Shown here piece after piece: positions 6,587-15,636 of a stretch of DNA of 64,000 nucleotides. The stretch is taken from the NCBI RefSeq assembly GCF_022815605.1, contig NZ_JALGRP010000001.1, forward strand, positions 281,715-345,714, written 5' to 3'. Under the pieces are notes generated by a model. The model did not search any database. It had not been told where the DNA came from and saw only the letters and a program-made list of their open reading frames with translations. Origin of the DNA: Microbacterium sp. VKM Ac-2923 (lineage in GTDB: Bacteria; Actinomycetota; Actinomycetes; Actinomycetales; Microbacteriaceae). Made by a program: the position numbers and the translations under genes. Positions within the stretch are counted from its first letter, which is position 1. Every line of letters starts with the position of its first letter.

Positions 6587-7438
6587 ATGAGCGACGACGA
6601 CGCCCGCCTCGACGAGGCCGCCGCCGACCTGCTCCTGCTCCCGCCCGCGCGCTTCACCACTGCCCGCAACGAGCGCGCCGCCGACGTCGGCGGTGCCGCC
6701 GGTCGACGCATCGCGAAGCTGCGCAAGCCCACCGTCGCGGCCTGGGCGGTCAACCTGCTCGTGCACGACGGCCAACTCGGGGAGGCGGTCGAACTGTCGC
6801 GAGCGCTGCGCGAGGCGCAGGACGATCGGGATGCCGCCGAGCTCGCACGGCTGGGACGGCAGCGCCGGCAGCTGGTGTCGGCACTCGCCCGCCGCGCGGG
6901 GGAGCTCGCCGCCGACGCGGGGACGCCGCTGAGTGCGGCGATGGCGGATGCGGTGGAGAAGACCGTGAATGCCGCGATCGTCGACGAAACGGCGGCCGCG
7001 GCGATCTTGACGGGGCGTCTCGTGTCGGCCGTCGACCTGGCGGACCTCGACGGCGATGCCCTCGGACAGGCTGTCGCGGGTTCGCTCCCCGACGCCTTGC
7101 CCACGCCGCCCCCGCGCGACGACCTCGCTGCCCGGAGGGCTCGGAAGGCCGCGGAACGGGCGGTGCGCGAGGCGGAGCGTGCGCGCGCCGATGCAGAGCG
7201 AGAGCAGGCGACCGCCGAGAAGAAGCTGGCCGGGGCGCGAGAGAAAGCCGATCGCGCGCACGAGCGAGTCGACGCTCTCCGCGGCGACCTCGCCCGGGCC
7301 GAGAAGGACGCGGCGGACGCGGACGCGGTCGTGCATCGGCGTGAGGGAGAGCGGGAGGATGCCGCGGACGGGGTACGCGCAGCTCGTCGTGCCGTCGAGC
7401 GCGCCCAGGCTCAGAGAGACGACGGAGGCGACGCATGA
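6587..7438 (+). CDS. Uncharacterised Ala-rich protein with C-terminal coiled coil
   Basis: A 283-residue protein not assigned to a named family. Residues 1-175 are helical and globular-looking, with a conserved-looking start (PPARFTTARNERAADV, then RIAKLRKPTVAAWAVNLLV). Residues about 185-280 are a continuous charged coiled coil (RKAAERAVREAERARADAE, then repeated AREKADRAHERVDALRGDLARAEKDA). No signal peptide or membrane segment. Its stop overlaps the start of the next gene by 4 bases (ATGA), so the two are translationally coupled and probably act together. The N-terminal Arg/Lys/Trp segment could contact nucleic acid; that is speculation. Confidence 0.7.
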   Translation: MSDDDARLDEAAADLLLLPPARFTTARNERAADVGGAAGRRIAKLRKPTVAAWAVNLLVHDGQLGEAVELSRALREAQDDRDAAELARLGRQRRQLVSALARRAGELAADAGTPLSAAMADAVEKTVNAAIVDETAAAAILTGRLVSAVDLADLDGDALGQAVAGSLPDALPTPPPRDDLAARRARKAAERAVREAERARADAEREQATAEKKLAGAREKADRAHERVDALRGDLARAEKDAADADAVVHRREGEREDAADGVRAARRAVERAQAQRDDGGDA

Positions 7439-7923
7439 CCGACGCATCGGCGGAGTCCCTCGTGGCCGCCGCCCGAGCGCGTCTCGCCGACGCGCCGCGC
7501 GAGCGCATCGGCGACCTGCAGGAGGGGCGCCGACTGCTCGGCATCCCGCGGGCTCCGCGCATCGTCGCGCGAGGAACCGCCTGGCACCTCGGCGTGCTGC
7601 TGCTCACTGACGACGGCGTGCTCGCCACCGGCGACATCGTGCGTTCGCGCGCCGAGGTCCGTCGCGGCTTCGCGGCCGAGTCGCAGCGGCGCCGGGCGGA
7701 GCTGTCGGCCGCGGCCGCACGCGGGGGCGTTCCCGAGGGGGAGACCGTGCACATCGGGTGGCATCCGATCGATCTCGCCCGCCTCGACGCGTCGTCGAGC
7801 CCGCTGGCGGTGCGCGAGGGGGAGACGCTCGTGCGATGGAGTGCGGCCGGCGGTTACCAGCCCCTGTCGCGCTACCTCGAGGAGCGGATCGAGCTCGTGC
7901 GGCATCCGCCGGAGCGCGCGTAG
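7435..7923 (+). CDS. Uncharacterised protein coupled to the coiled-coil gene
   Basis: A 162-residue protein that I do not recognise. Seen: an N-terminal helix (ESLVAAARARLADAPRERIGDLQEG), PRIVARGTAWHLGVLLLTDDGVLATGDIVRSR (beta strands), an Arg-rich helix and a C-terminal YQPLSRYLEERIELV. No membrane segment. It starts inside the stop codon of the preceding gene (ATGA overlap), a sign of translational coupling. The downstream glgX gene has its own promoter-like box, so the operon probably ends here. Confidence 0.7.
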   Translation: MTDASAESLVAAARARLADAPRERIGDLQEGRRLLGIPRAPRIVARGTAWHLGVLLLTDDGVLATGDIVRSRAEVRRGFAAESQRRRAELSAAAARGGVPEGETVHIGWHPIDLARLDASSSPLAVREGETLVRWSAAGGYQPLSRYLEERIELVRHPPERA

Positions 7924-8000
7924 CGAGCTCTGCGCATAGTCGGGGCGGTGAGGCCTGTCAACAGCGACGACCGCGGTCCTGACCGGAAACGACGCTGGTC

Positions 8001-8006
8001 TATCGT
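8001..8006 (+). promoter_or_regulatory. Leaderless -10 box (TATCGT) of glgX
   Basis: TATCGT ends 7 bases before GTG 8014. It overlaps GTG 8005, which would therefore lie upstream of the transcript. Confidence 0.5.
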
Positions 8007-8013
8007 GAGCGAC

Positions 8014-10227
8014 GTGCAGCAGGTATGGCCAGGATCCAGTTATCCCCTCGGGGCCACTTACGACGGTAACGGGACGAACTTCGCCCTGTTCAGTGAAGGA
8101 GCGGAACGCGTAGAGCTCTGCCTCTTCGAAGAGGACGGAACGGAGAAGCGTGTCGATCTCGTGGACGTCGACGCGTTCGTGTGGCACGCCTTCCTCCCCA
8201 ACGTCCAGCCCGGGCAGCGGTACGGCTATCGCGTGCACGGGGAGTACGACCCGAAGAGCGGTAAGCGCTACAACGCGAGCAAGCTCCTTCTCGATCCGTA
8301 CGCCAAGGCCGTCGAGGGGCAGATCGACTGGGGTCAGCCGGTCTTCAGCTACGCCTTCGGCGACCCCGACTCGTTCAACGACGAGGACTCCGCCGCGCAC
8401 ATGATGAAGGGCGTGGTCGTGAACCCGTTCTTCGACTGGGCGGGCGACCGTCTCCCGAAGATCCCCTACGCCGAGAGCTTCATCTACGAGGCCCACGTGA
8501 AGGGCCTCACCCAGCTGCACCCCGACGTGCCCGAGGAACTGCGCGGCACCTACGCCGGTATCGCCCACCCCGCCGTCATCGACCACCTGCGCAAGCTCGG
8601 CATCACCGCCATCGAGCTCATGCCGGTGCACCAGTTCGTCAACGACTCCACGCTCGAGGAGAAGGGGCTGTCGAACTACTGGGGCTACAACACCATCGCG
8701 TTCCTCGCGCCGCAGAACACCTATTCCTCGACCGGTGACCACGGTCAGCAGGTGCAGGAGTTCAAGGCCATGGTGAAGGCGCTCCACGCCGCCGGCATCG
8801 AGGTGATCCTCGATGTGGTGTACAACCACACCGCCGAGGGCAACCACATGGGCCCCACGCTCTCCATGCGCGGCATCGACAACGAGGCCTACTACCGCCT
8901 CGAAGACGACGACAAGCGCTACTACACCGACTACACCGGCACCGGCAACAGCATGAACGTGGGCAACCCCCACACGTTGCAGCTCATCATGGATTCGCTC
9001 CGCTACTGGGTGCTCGAGATGCACGTCGACGGCTTCCGCTTCGACCTCGCCTCGACCCTCGCTCGCGAGTTCTACGAGGTCGACAAGCTCGCCACCTTCT
9101 TCGAGCTCGTGCAGCAGGACCCGGTGGTCTCGCAGGTCAAGCTGATCGCCGAGCCGTGGGACGTCGGCCCCGGGGGCTACCAGGTCGGCAACTTCCCGCC
9201 CCAGTGGACCGAGTGGAACGGCAAGTACCGCGATACCGTGCGCGACTTCTGGCGCGGCGAGCCCCAGGCCCTCGGCGAATTCGCCTCGCGCCTGACCGGT
9301 TCGGCCGACCTCTACGAGCACTCCGGCCGGTTCCCTGTGGCATCCATCAACTTCGTCACCGCGCACGACGGCTTCACGCTCCGCGACCTCGTGTCGTACA
9401 ACGACAAGCACAACGATGCCAACGGCGAAGACAACAACGACGGCGAATCGCACAACCGCTCGAGCAACATGGGTGTCGAGGGGCCGACCGATGACCCCGA
9501 CGTGTTGAAGCGCCGCGCGCAGCAGCAGCGCAACTTCATCGCGACACTCCTGCTCAGCCAGGGCGTCCCGATGCTTCTCCACGGCGACGAGCTGGGCCGC
9601 ACGCAGGGTGGCAACAACAACGGCTACGCGCAGGACAACGAGATCACGTGGGTGGACTGGTCGAACATCGACACCCCGCTCATCGAGTTCACCGCCGCCC
9701 TCGCGCGTCTGCGCAAGCAGCACCCCACCTTCCGTCGCAGCCGGTTCTTCGACGGCCGCCCCGTGAAGATGGAGGAAGGCTCACCCATCCCCGACGTGGT
9801 GTGGCTGCGTCCTGACGGCTCACTCATGCAGCCCGAGGACTGGGACAACGGCTTCGGGCTCGCGGTCGGCGTCTTCCTCAACGGTCAGGGGATCCGCGAG
9901 CGCGACCGCCGGGGTGAGTCGATCAGCGACGACCACTTCCTCGTACTCTTCAACGCGGGTGACGATAAGGTCGACTTCCAGCTCCCCGACTTCGAGTACG
10001 CACCCAAGTGGGACGCGTACGTCGACACGGCGGGCGAGCGGGCGAACACCGAGCCGCTCGATCCGGGCGAGACGCTCCCCCTGGAGCCGAAGTCGCTCAT
10101 GGTGTTGCGCGAGCACCACCTGCCCGAGCCCGAGATCGACCACTCGGTCGCGGCCTCCCTCACGGCCCAGATCCAGGTCATCGGCAACGACGACCTGCCC
10201 GGACAAGCGCCCAAGCCGGAGCTCTGA
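8014..10227 (+). CDS. glgX: Glycogen debranching enzyme GlgX
   Basis: About 737 residues, GH13 isoamylase type, hydrolysing alpha-1,6 branches of glycogen or limit dextrin. Seen: N-terminal CBM48 (MQQVWPGSSYPLGATYDGNG, NFALFSEGAERVELCLF), then the barrel motifs DVVYNHTAEGN (region I), VDGFRFDLAS (nucleophile Asp), LIAEPWDVG (acid/base Glu) and FVTAHDGFTL (region IV), and a beta-sandwich C-terminus. Length is typical. The GTG at 8014 is preferred over 8005 and 7948 because it gives the usual N-terminus and sits 7 bases after a -10 box. First gene of glgX-treY-treZ: debranched chains feed TreY. Confidence 0.95.
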   Translation: MQQVWPGSSYPLGATYDGNGTNFALFSEGAERVELCLFEEDGTEKRVDLVDVDAFVWHAFLPNVQPGQRYGYRVHGEYDPKSGKRYNASKLLLDPYAKAVEGQIDWGQPVFSYAFGDPDSFNDEDSAAHMMKGVVVNPFFDWAGDRLPKIPYAESFIYEAHVKGLTQLHPDVPEELRGTYAGIAHPAVIDHLRKLGITAIELMPVHQFVNDSTLEEKGLSNYWGYNTIAFLAPQNTYSSTGDHGQQVQEFKAMVKALHAAGIEVILDVVYNHTAEGNHMGPTLSMRGIDNEAYYRLEDDDKRYYTDYTGTGNSMNVGNPHTLQLIMDSLRYWVLEMHVDGFRFDLASTLAREFYEVDKLATFFELVQQDPVVSQVKLIAEPWDVGPGGYQVGNFPPQWTEWNGKYRDTVRDFWRGEPQALGEFASRLTGSADLYEHSGRFPVASINFVTAHDGFTLRDLVSYNDKHNDANGEDNNDGESHNRSSNMGVEGPTDDPDVLKRRAQQQRNFIATLLLSQGVPMLLHGDELGRTQGGNNNGYAQDNEITWVDWSNIDTPLIEFTAALARLRKQHPTFRRSRFFDGRPVKMEEGSPIPDVVWLRPDGSLMQPEDWDNGFGLAVGVFLNGQGIRERDRRGESISDDHFLVLFNAGDDKVDFQLPDFEYAPKWDAYVDTAGERANTEPLDPGETLPLEPKSLMVLREHHLPEPEIDHSVAASLTAQIQVIGNDDLPGQAPKPEL

Positions 10228-10232
10228 GCGAC

Positions 10233-12620
10233 GTGCGGCATCCGCTCTCGACCTACCGCTTGCAGATCCGCGAAGCGTTCACCCTCGACCAGGCCGCCGA
10301 GGTCACGGACTATCTCCGTGACCTCGGGGTCTCGTGGGCGTACCTCTCCCCGATCCTCGAGGCCACGCCCGGATCCGATCACGGCTACGACGTCGTCGAC
10401 GTCACGCGGGTGGATCCGGCCCGGGGCGGCGCTGTCGGTCTCGACCGGTTCGCGGCAGCCGCGCGCGCCGAGGGACTCGGCATCCTGATCGACATCGTGC
10501 CCAACCACATGGGCGTGTCGGAACCGCGCACGAATGCGTGGTGGTGGGATGTGCTGCGCCAGGGCCGCGCCTCTGCGCACGCGACCGCGTTCGACATCGA
10601 CTGGGAGTTCGGCGGCGGCAAGGTGCGCGTGCCGGTGCTCGGCGACCACCTCGACGCCGTCATCGAGGACATCTCCTACGACCCGAAGCCGGCCGCAGAC
10701 GCCCCCGACGGGCTCATCCGGTACTTCGATCACGTGTTCCCGGTGGCCCCGGGGACGGGCTCCGCGGGCGACGACATCCGCGCGCTGCTGGACGCGCAGA
10801 ACTTCGAGCTGCGGTTCTGGCAGGACGAAGCGGCCGACCTGAACTACCGCCGCTTCTTCGCCGTCACGACGCTCGCCGGCGTCCGCGTCGAGCTGCCGGA
10901 GGTGTTCGAGGCCACGCACGCCGAGATTCTGCGCTGGGTGCGCGAGGGTCTCGCCGACGGCCTGCGGGTCGATCACCCCGACGGGCTCGTCGACCCGGGC
11001 GGCTACCTCGACCGACTCGCGGTCGCGTTGACCGAAGCCAGCGACTCCGAGGTGGGATACGTGTTGGGGGAGAAGATCCTCGAACACGGCGAGGCTCTTC
11101 CCTCCTGGTGGAAGACCGCCGGCACCACCGGCTACGACGCGCTGGCCGAGATCGACCGCGTGCTCACCGATCCCGCGGGTGAGGCGGCGCTGGACGCGCT
11201 CGATGCGCGACTGCGCGTCGACAGCGACCTGCCCGCGCTGACCGGCTGGCACGACCTCATCCACGACACCAAGCGGAAGATCGCCGACTCCATCCAAGTG
11301 TCGGAGATCCGCCGCATCGTGCGGGGTCTTCCCGCCGCGCTCCGCGAGGAGTTCGAGGCCGAGGTGCTCCAGGATGCGCTCGCCGAGATCCTCGCGTGCT
11401 TCCCCGTCTACCGCTCCTACCTTCCGGCCGGTCGTGCGCACCTCGACGCCGCCGTGGGCGAGGCGGAGGGCCGCCGCCCGGAACTCGCAGACGTGATCGA
11501 GAGGCTCGTGCCGGCCCTCGCCGACACCGAGCTCGAGATCGCCTGGCGCTTTCAGCAGACGACCGGCCCGGTGATGGCGAAGGGCGTGGAGGACACCGCG
11601 TTCTACCGCTACACCCGCCTGGGCTCGCTCACCGAGGTGGGCGGCGACCCCGGGCAGTTCTCGCTCGACATCGCCGGCTTCCACACGGCGCAGGCGCAGC
11701 GCCACGCATCGTGGCCCACCGCCATGACGACCCTGTCGACCCACGACACCAAGCGCGGCGAGGACACTCGTGCTCGCATCGCCGTGCTCGCCGAGATCCC
11801 CGAGCGCTGGGCCGAGGTGCTGGAGGAGTTCCGCGGCGTCGCCTCGACCGGACACGGGCCGTTCGATTCCCTGCTGTGGCAGGCGATCATCGGAGCGTGG
11901 CCCGCTTCGGCATCCACTCCCGAGGGGCTGAAGGTGTACCGCGAGCGCCTGCACGCGTACGCCGAGAAGGCCGCGCGCGAAGCGAGCGAGGTCACCGGCT
12001 GGTGGGAGCAGGACGAGGCCTTCGAGGAGCGCATGCACGCGGTCGTCGACGCAGCGACCGGCCCCGCCGCGGAGCGCGTACGCGCATTCGTCGACGAGAT
12101 CTCGGCCGCCGGCTGGTCGAACGGCCTGTCGGCCAAGCTGTTGCAGATCCTCGGCGCCGGAGTGCCCGATGTCTACCAGGGCTCGGAGTTGTGGGAGCAG
12201 TCGCTCGTCGACCCCGACAACCGCCGGGCGGTCGACTTCGCCGAGAGGCGCCGACTGCTCGCGGAGATCGACGCTCCCGGCGCTCCGACGCCGGCGGTGG
12301 ATGCCACGGGTGCCGCGAAGCTCCTCGTGACCTCCCGCGCCCTGCGTGTGCGCCGCGACCACCCGCTCGACGTCTACCGCGCGCTCGAGGCCGCGGGCGC
12401 GGCATCCGATCACGTCGTCGCGTTCGACCGCGGCGGGGTGTTCGCCGTGGCGACCCGCCTGCCGTGGGGTCTCGCCGAGCGGGGCGGGTGGGGCGACACG
12501 GTGGTGCTGCTGCCGGACACGCCCGTCATCGACGTGCTGACCGGCCGCTCTTTCGCCGGCGGCCCGACCCCCCTCGCCGACCTGTTGGCGTTCCTTCCGG
12601 TCGCCCTCCTGATCTACTGA
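10233..12620 (+). CDS. treY: Malto-oligosyltrehalose synthase TreY
   Basis: A 795-residue GH13 enzyme that isomerises the reducing-end alpha-1,4 bond of maltodextrins to alpha,alpha-1,1, giving maltooligosyl trehalose. Seen: STYRLQIREAFTLDQA at the N-terminus, LGVSWAYLSPILEATPGSDHGYD, DIVPNHMGVS (region I), GLRVDHPDGLVDPGGYL (nucleophile region II), YVLGEKILEHGE (acid/base region) and the late VPDVYQGSELWEQSLVDPDNRR block typical of TreY. The GTG start is 5 bases after the glgX stop, with GGAG in the glgX end serving as ribosome site, so it is co-transcribed with glgX. Confidence 0.95.
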   Translation: MRHPLSTYRLQIREAFTLDQAAEVTDYLRDLGVSWAYLSPILEATPGSDHGYDVVDVTRVDPARGGAVGLDRFAAAARAEGLGILIDIVPNHMGVSEPRTNAWWWDVLRQGRASAHATAFDIDWEFGGGKVRVPVLGDHLDAVIEDISYDPKPAADAPDGLIRYFDHVFPVAPGTGSAGDDIRALLDAQNFELRFWQDEAADLNYRRFFAVTTLAGVRVELPEVFEATHAEILRWVREGLADGLRVDHPDGLVDPGGYLDRLAVALTEASDSEVGYVLGEKILEHGEALPSWWKTAGTTGYDALAEIDRVLTDPAGEAALDALDARLRVDSDLPALTGWHDLIHDTKRKIADSIQVSEIRRIVRGLPAALREEFEAEVLQDALAEILACFPVYRSYLPAGRAHLDAAVGEAEGRRPELADVIERLVPALADTELEIAWRFQQTTGPVMAKGVEDTAFYRYTRLGSLTEVGGDPGQFSLDIAGFHTAQAQRHASWPTAMTTLSTHDTKRGEDTRARIAVLAEIPERWAEVLEEFRGVASTGHGPFDSLLWQAIIGAWPASASTPEGLKVYRERLHAYAEKAAREASEVTGWWEQDEAFEERMHAVVDAATGPAAERVRAFVDEISAAGWSNGLSAKLLQILGAGVPDVYQGSELWEQSLVDPDNRRAVDFAERRRLLAEIDAPGAPTPAVDATGAAKLLVTSRALRVRRDHPLDVYRALEAAGAASDHVVAFDRGGVFAVATRLPWGLAERGGWGDTVVLLPDTPVIDVLTGRSFAGGPTPLADLLAFLPVALLIY

Positions 12621-12626
12621 CACAGC

Positions 12627-12690
12627 GCGTGAGGCGCCAATATTTGTCGCCTCACACGCTCCTCGAGCGACAATTCTTGGCACCTCACGC
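12627..12690. repeat. Large imperfect palindrome between treY and treZ
   Basis: Two 24-base arms (12627-12650 and 12667-12690) pair at 21 of 24 positions around a 16-base spacer. The left half alone can also fold (GCGTGAGGCG against CGCCTCACACGC). It occupies most of the 86-base gap and ends 16 bases before the treZ start. It could limit read-through into treZ, stabilise treY mRNA, or be a copy of a dispersed palindromic repeat. It is richer in A/T than the surroundings (CCAATATTTG, CAATTCTTGG). Confidence 0.75.
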
Positions 12691-12706
12691 GTAAGGACGA
12701 ACCCCC

Positions 12707-14458
12707 ATGAGCATCGACGTTTGGGCACCCAAGGCTGAGCGGGTGCGGTTGCGCCGCCTCGACGACAGCGGCGACACCGTCGTCGAAGACGTCGAGATGT
12801 CATCCACCGCCGACGGATGGTGGACGGCTCCCGTCGACCTCGCCGACGGGGAGCGCTACGGCTTCGTGCTGGGCGACGGCGACGACCTGCGCCCCGACCC
12901 GCGCTCGCGGCGTCAGCCCGGCGGCGTGCACGAGGCATCGGCATGGTTCGATGCGTCGGTGTACTCGTGGAACGACGCCGCGTGGACGGGCAAGCAGCTG
13001 GCCGGTGGCCTGATCTACGAGCTGCACCTCGGCACCTTCACTCCCGAGGGCACCCTGGATGCCGCCGTCGGCCGTCTCGACCACCTCGTCGACCTCGGCG
13101 TGACCCACGTCGAGCTGCTGCCGGTGAACGGCTTCAACGGCACCTGGAACTGGGGCTACGACGGGGTGCTCTGGTACACCGTCCACGAGGCGTACGGCGG
13201 ACCCGAGGCGTACCAGCGCTTCGTGGACGCCGCGCACGCCGCCGGTCTCGCCGTGATCCAGGACGTCGTCTACAACCACCTCGGCCCCTCCGGCAACTAC
13301 CTGCCCGAGTTCGGCGAATACCTCCGCGAGGGCAGCCGCAACACCTGGGGCGACTCCGTCAACCTCGACGAGGACGCGGTGCGCTCGTACATCGTGGACA
13401 ACGCCCTGATGTGGATGAGCGACTACCACGTCGATGGACTTCGCCTGGATGCCGTGCACGCCCTGCTCGACCACCGCCCGGTGCACCTGCTGCACGAGCT
13501 CGCCGAGCGCACCGACGCTCTGTCGGCGCACCGCGGGCTGCCGCTCACGACCATTGCGGAATCCGACATGAACGACCCGAAGCTCATCCTGCCGCGCGAG
13601 GCCGGCGGGTACGGGCTGACCGCCCAGTGGTCGGACGACTGGCATCACACCGCGCACGTCGCCCTCACCGGCGAGACGATCGGCTACTACGAGGACTTCG
13701 CCGACCTCGAGGCCTTCCACAAGGTCAGCGTGGGCGGGTTCTTCCACGACGGGACGTATTCGACGTTCCGTGGGGAGAAGCACGGCAAGCCCATCCCGGC
13801 CGATGTGCCGAACTGGCGCCTGGTGACCTTCGCGCAGGACCACGACCAGATCGGCAACCGCGCCGCCGGCGACCGGCTGTCGCAGTCGCTCGGCTACGAC
13901 CGCCTCGCCGCGGCCGCCGTGCTCACCCTCACCGCCCCGGGTACGCCGATGCTGTTCATGGGCGAGGAGTGGGGGGCGTCCACGCCGTGGCAGTTCTTCA
14001 CCTCGCACCCCGAGCCCGAGCTCGGCAAGGCCACCGCCGAGGGGCGCATCGCCGAGTTCGAGAAGATGGGGTGGGACGAGTCCACCGTCCCCGACCCGCA
14101 GGATCCCGCGACCTTCGCGAACTCGAAGCTCGACTGGGACGAAGTGGGCGAGGGCGATCACGCCCAGCTCCTCGGCCTGTACCGCGAGCTCGCGAAGCTG
14201 CGCCGCGAGCGCCCCGAGTTGACCGACCCCTCCCGCGACGGTCTCTCGGCCGCGGCGCGGGAAGCCACCGGCGGACGCGTCTACGAACTGCGCCGCCGCG
14301 ATCTCGTGGTCGTGGTGAACCTGTCGGATGCCGAGACCACGGCATCCGTGGCATCCGGTGCCCGCGTTCTGCTCGCGACGGCCGAGGGCGTCGCGCTCGA
14401 CGGGTCGGAGGTCTCCGTGCCGGCGGGCGCGAGCGCGATCGTCGCCCCGCCGCTCTGA
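12707..14458 (+). CDS. treZ: Malto-oligosyltrehalose trehalohydrolase TreZ
   Basis: A 583-residue GH13 enzyme that releases trehalose from the TreY product. Seen: N-terminal E-set domain ([18 protein letters not shown]), [28 protein letters not shown] (region I), [14 protein letters not shown] (nucleophile Asp), [13 protein letters not shown] (acid/base Glu), [17 protein letters not shown] and [19 protein letters not shown], all diagnostic of TreZ. Length normal. AAGGA stands 10 bases before ATG 12707. Together with glgX and treY it forms the OtsAB-independent trehalose route from glycogen; trehalose protects against osmotic and drying stress in actinobacteria. Confidence 0.96.
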   Translation: MSIDVWAPKAERVRLRRLDDSGDTVVEDVEMSSTADGWWTAPVDLADGERYGFVLGDGDDLRPDPRSRRQPGGVHEASAWFDASVYSWNDAAWTGKQLAGGLIYELHLGTFTPEGTLDAAVGRLDHLVDLGVTHVELLPVNGFNGTWNWGYDGVLWYTVHEAYGGPEAYQRFVDAAHAAGLAVIQDVVYNHLGPSGNYLPEFGEYLREGSRNTWGDSVNLDEDAVRSYIVDNALMWMSDYHVDGLRLDAVHALLDHRPVHLLHELAERTDALSAHRGLPLTTIAESDMNDPKLILPREAGGYGLTAQWSDDWHHTAHVALTGETIGYYEDFADLEAFHKVSVGGFFHDGTYSTFRGEKHGKPIPADVPNWRLVTFAQDHDQIGNRAAGDRLSQSLGYDRLAAAAVLTLTAPGTPMLFMGEEWGASTPWQFFTSHPEPELGKATAEGRIAEFEKMGWDESTVPDPQDPATFANSKLDWDEVGEGDHAQLLGLYRELAKLRRERPELTDPSRDGLSAAAREATGGRVYELRRRDLVVVVNLSDAETTASVASGARVLLATAEGVALDGSEVSVPAGASAIVAPPL

Positions 14459-14465
14459 CAGACGT

Positions 14466-14501
14466 GCGAATGGCCCCGACCTGTCGGTCGGGGCCATTCG
14501 C
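14466..14501 (+). terminator. Terminator of the glgX-treY-treZ operon
   Basis: A perfect 16-bp stem with a TGTC tetraloop starts 8 bases after the treZ stop. The stem is GC-rich; the tail is CGTTCG rather than a T run, as often in high-GC actinobacteria. Confidence 0.8.
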
Positions 14502-14655
14502 GTTCGTCCTCGTCCGATCCGCTTGCGTGCTCGTGCACAATGGCAGGGCGTGACTGCGACATGCCCTTCCGGGAGCCGAGAGACCGAGGTGTCGCGGATC
14601 GGCCCGCCGCTGTTCGCGGAGACCCGCTCGCAGGAGGGATGCCGAGGACTCGACG

Positions 14656-15471
14656 TCAGTCGACGGTCGGTCGGATCAGGCGCAGCACGCGGACGATTGC
14701 GGGCGGCAGCAGCACGACGGCGGCCACGACCAGCGCCGTCGCGCCGATGGGGGCGCTTTGCGGCTCGCCGGTGAAGCGCTCCACCGCGAGCCAGCTGAGG
14801 CCCCACGCGAGGGCCAGGGCGGGAGTGATGCGCCAACCGCTCCGCCAGGCGATGGCGAGGCCGATCAGGGCGACCACGATCAGGACCGCGATGCCGATGG
14901 CGTCCGCTGCGTCCTCCCAGCTGGGCGGGACGACCGAGGTGAGGAACGCCGCGACGTTCGCGACGGTGGCCAGGGTGACCCATCCGAGGTGCAGGCCGGT
15001 CACACCGTCGATCAGCACGGAGTCCACCACGCCTCCGCGCGGCTGCCGCGTGGCGACGGCGACCTTGAAGGTCCAGCCGAGGGCGGCGAGAAGCAGGACG
15101 ATGACGACGACCGTGAGGAACAGCGTGCCGAAGCGCGCGGCGACGAGCCACAGGCCGTTCAGCGTCATCGTGAGGGCGATGAGCCAGCCGAGGGCGCGCT
15201 GGCGGGGGGTGGTGCGCTGACCGGGAAGCGCCTGCCAGATGCCGTAGGCGATCAGGCCGAGGTAGATGACCGACCAGATCGAGAAGGCGGGTCCGGCGGG
15301 GGCGAGGTAGGAACCGTCGGTGTCGAGGGCACCGCCCTGTTGATCTTGGACGGCGGAGTTGCCGAAGGCCCCGGCCCCGATCACGGCTGCGATGAGCATG
15401 AACGACAGCGCGGAGAGGACGACGATCTGACGAGCGAGGTCGGTACCCCGCCAAGTAGGTGAAGCGTTCAT
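14656..15471 (-). CDS. TspO/MBR-related multi-pass membrane protein
   Basis: A 271-residue membrane protein with about seven hydrophobic segments. Seen: LSALSFMLIAAVIGAGAFG, then PAGPAFSIWSVIYLGLIAYGIWQ, which matches the PxxxFxxxWxxxY pattern of TspO/MBR proteins, then LNGLWLVAARFGTLFLTVVVIV. It is longer than classical TspO (about 155 aa) because of an extra C-terminal block of helices, as in the actinobacterial tryptophan-rich sensory branch. Ligand unknown. Start ATG 15471 is favoured over the longer frame (to 15576) because a TAGTGT box lies 7 bases upstream. Confidence 0.75.
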   Translation of the reverse strand: MNASPTWRGTDLARQIVVLSALSFMLIAAVIGAGAFGNSAVQDQQGGALDTDGSYLAPAGPAFSIWSVIYLGLIAYGIWQALPGQRTTPRQRALGWLIALTMTLNGLWLVAARFGTLFLTVVVIVLLLAALGWTFKVAVATRQPRGGVVDSVLIDGVTGLHLGWVTLATVANVAAFLTSVVPPSWEDAADAIGIAVLIVVALIGLAIAWRSGWRITPALALAWGLSWLAVERFTGEPQSAPIGATALVVAAVVLLPPAIVRVLRLIRPTVD

Positions 15472-15478
15472 AGTGAGA

Positions 15479-15484
15479 ACACTA
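15479..15484 (-). promoter_or_regulatory. Leaderless -10 box (TAGTGT) of the TspO-like gene
   Basis: On the minus strand TAGTGT ends 7 bases before ATG 15471. Just upstream CTAG occurs twice, 5 bases apart (15482-15494), a possible small operator. Confidence 0.5.
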
Positions 15485-15636
15485 GAAAAGCTAGGTAAAT
15501 GTGGGCCGTGGGCTTGACACGGCGCTCCCGGCTTCCGCAGCGTCGACGTGCCGGCTCCCCAGTCGGACGTCGTCACGGCCGGACGTGCGCGTGCGCGGTG
15601 CGTTCGCCCGAGAGGCGCAGGCGAGCTCTGGCGAGC

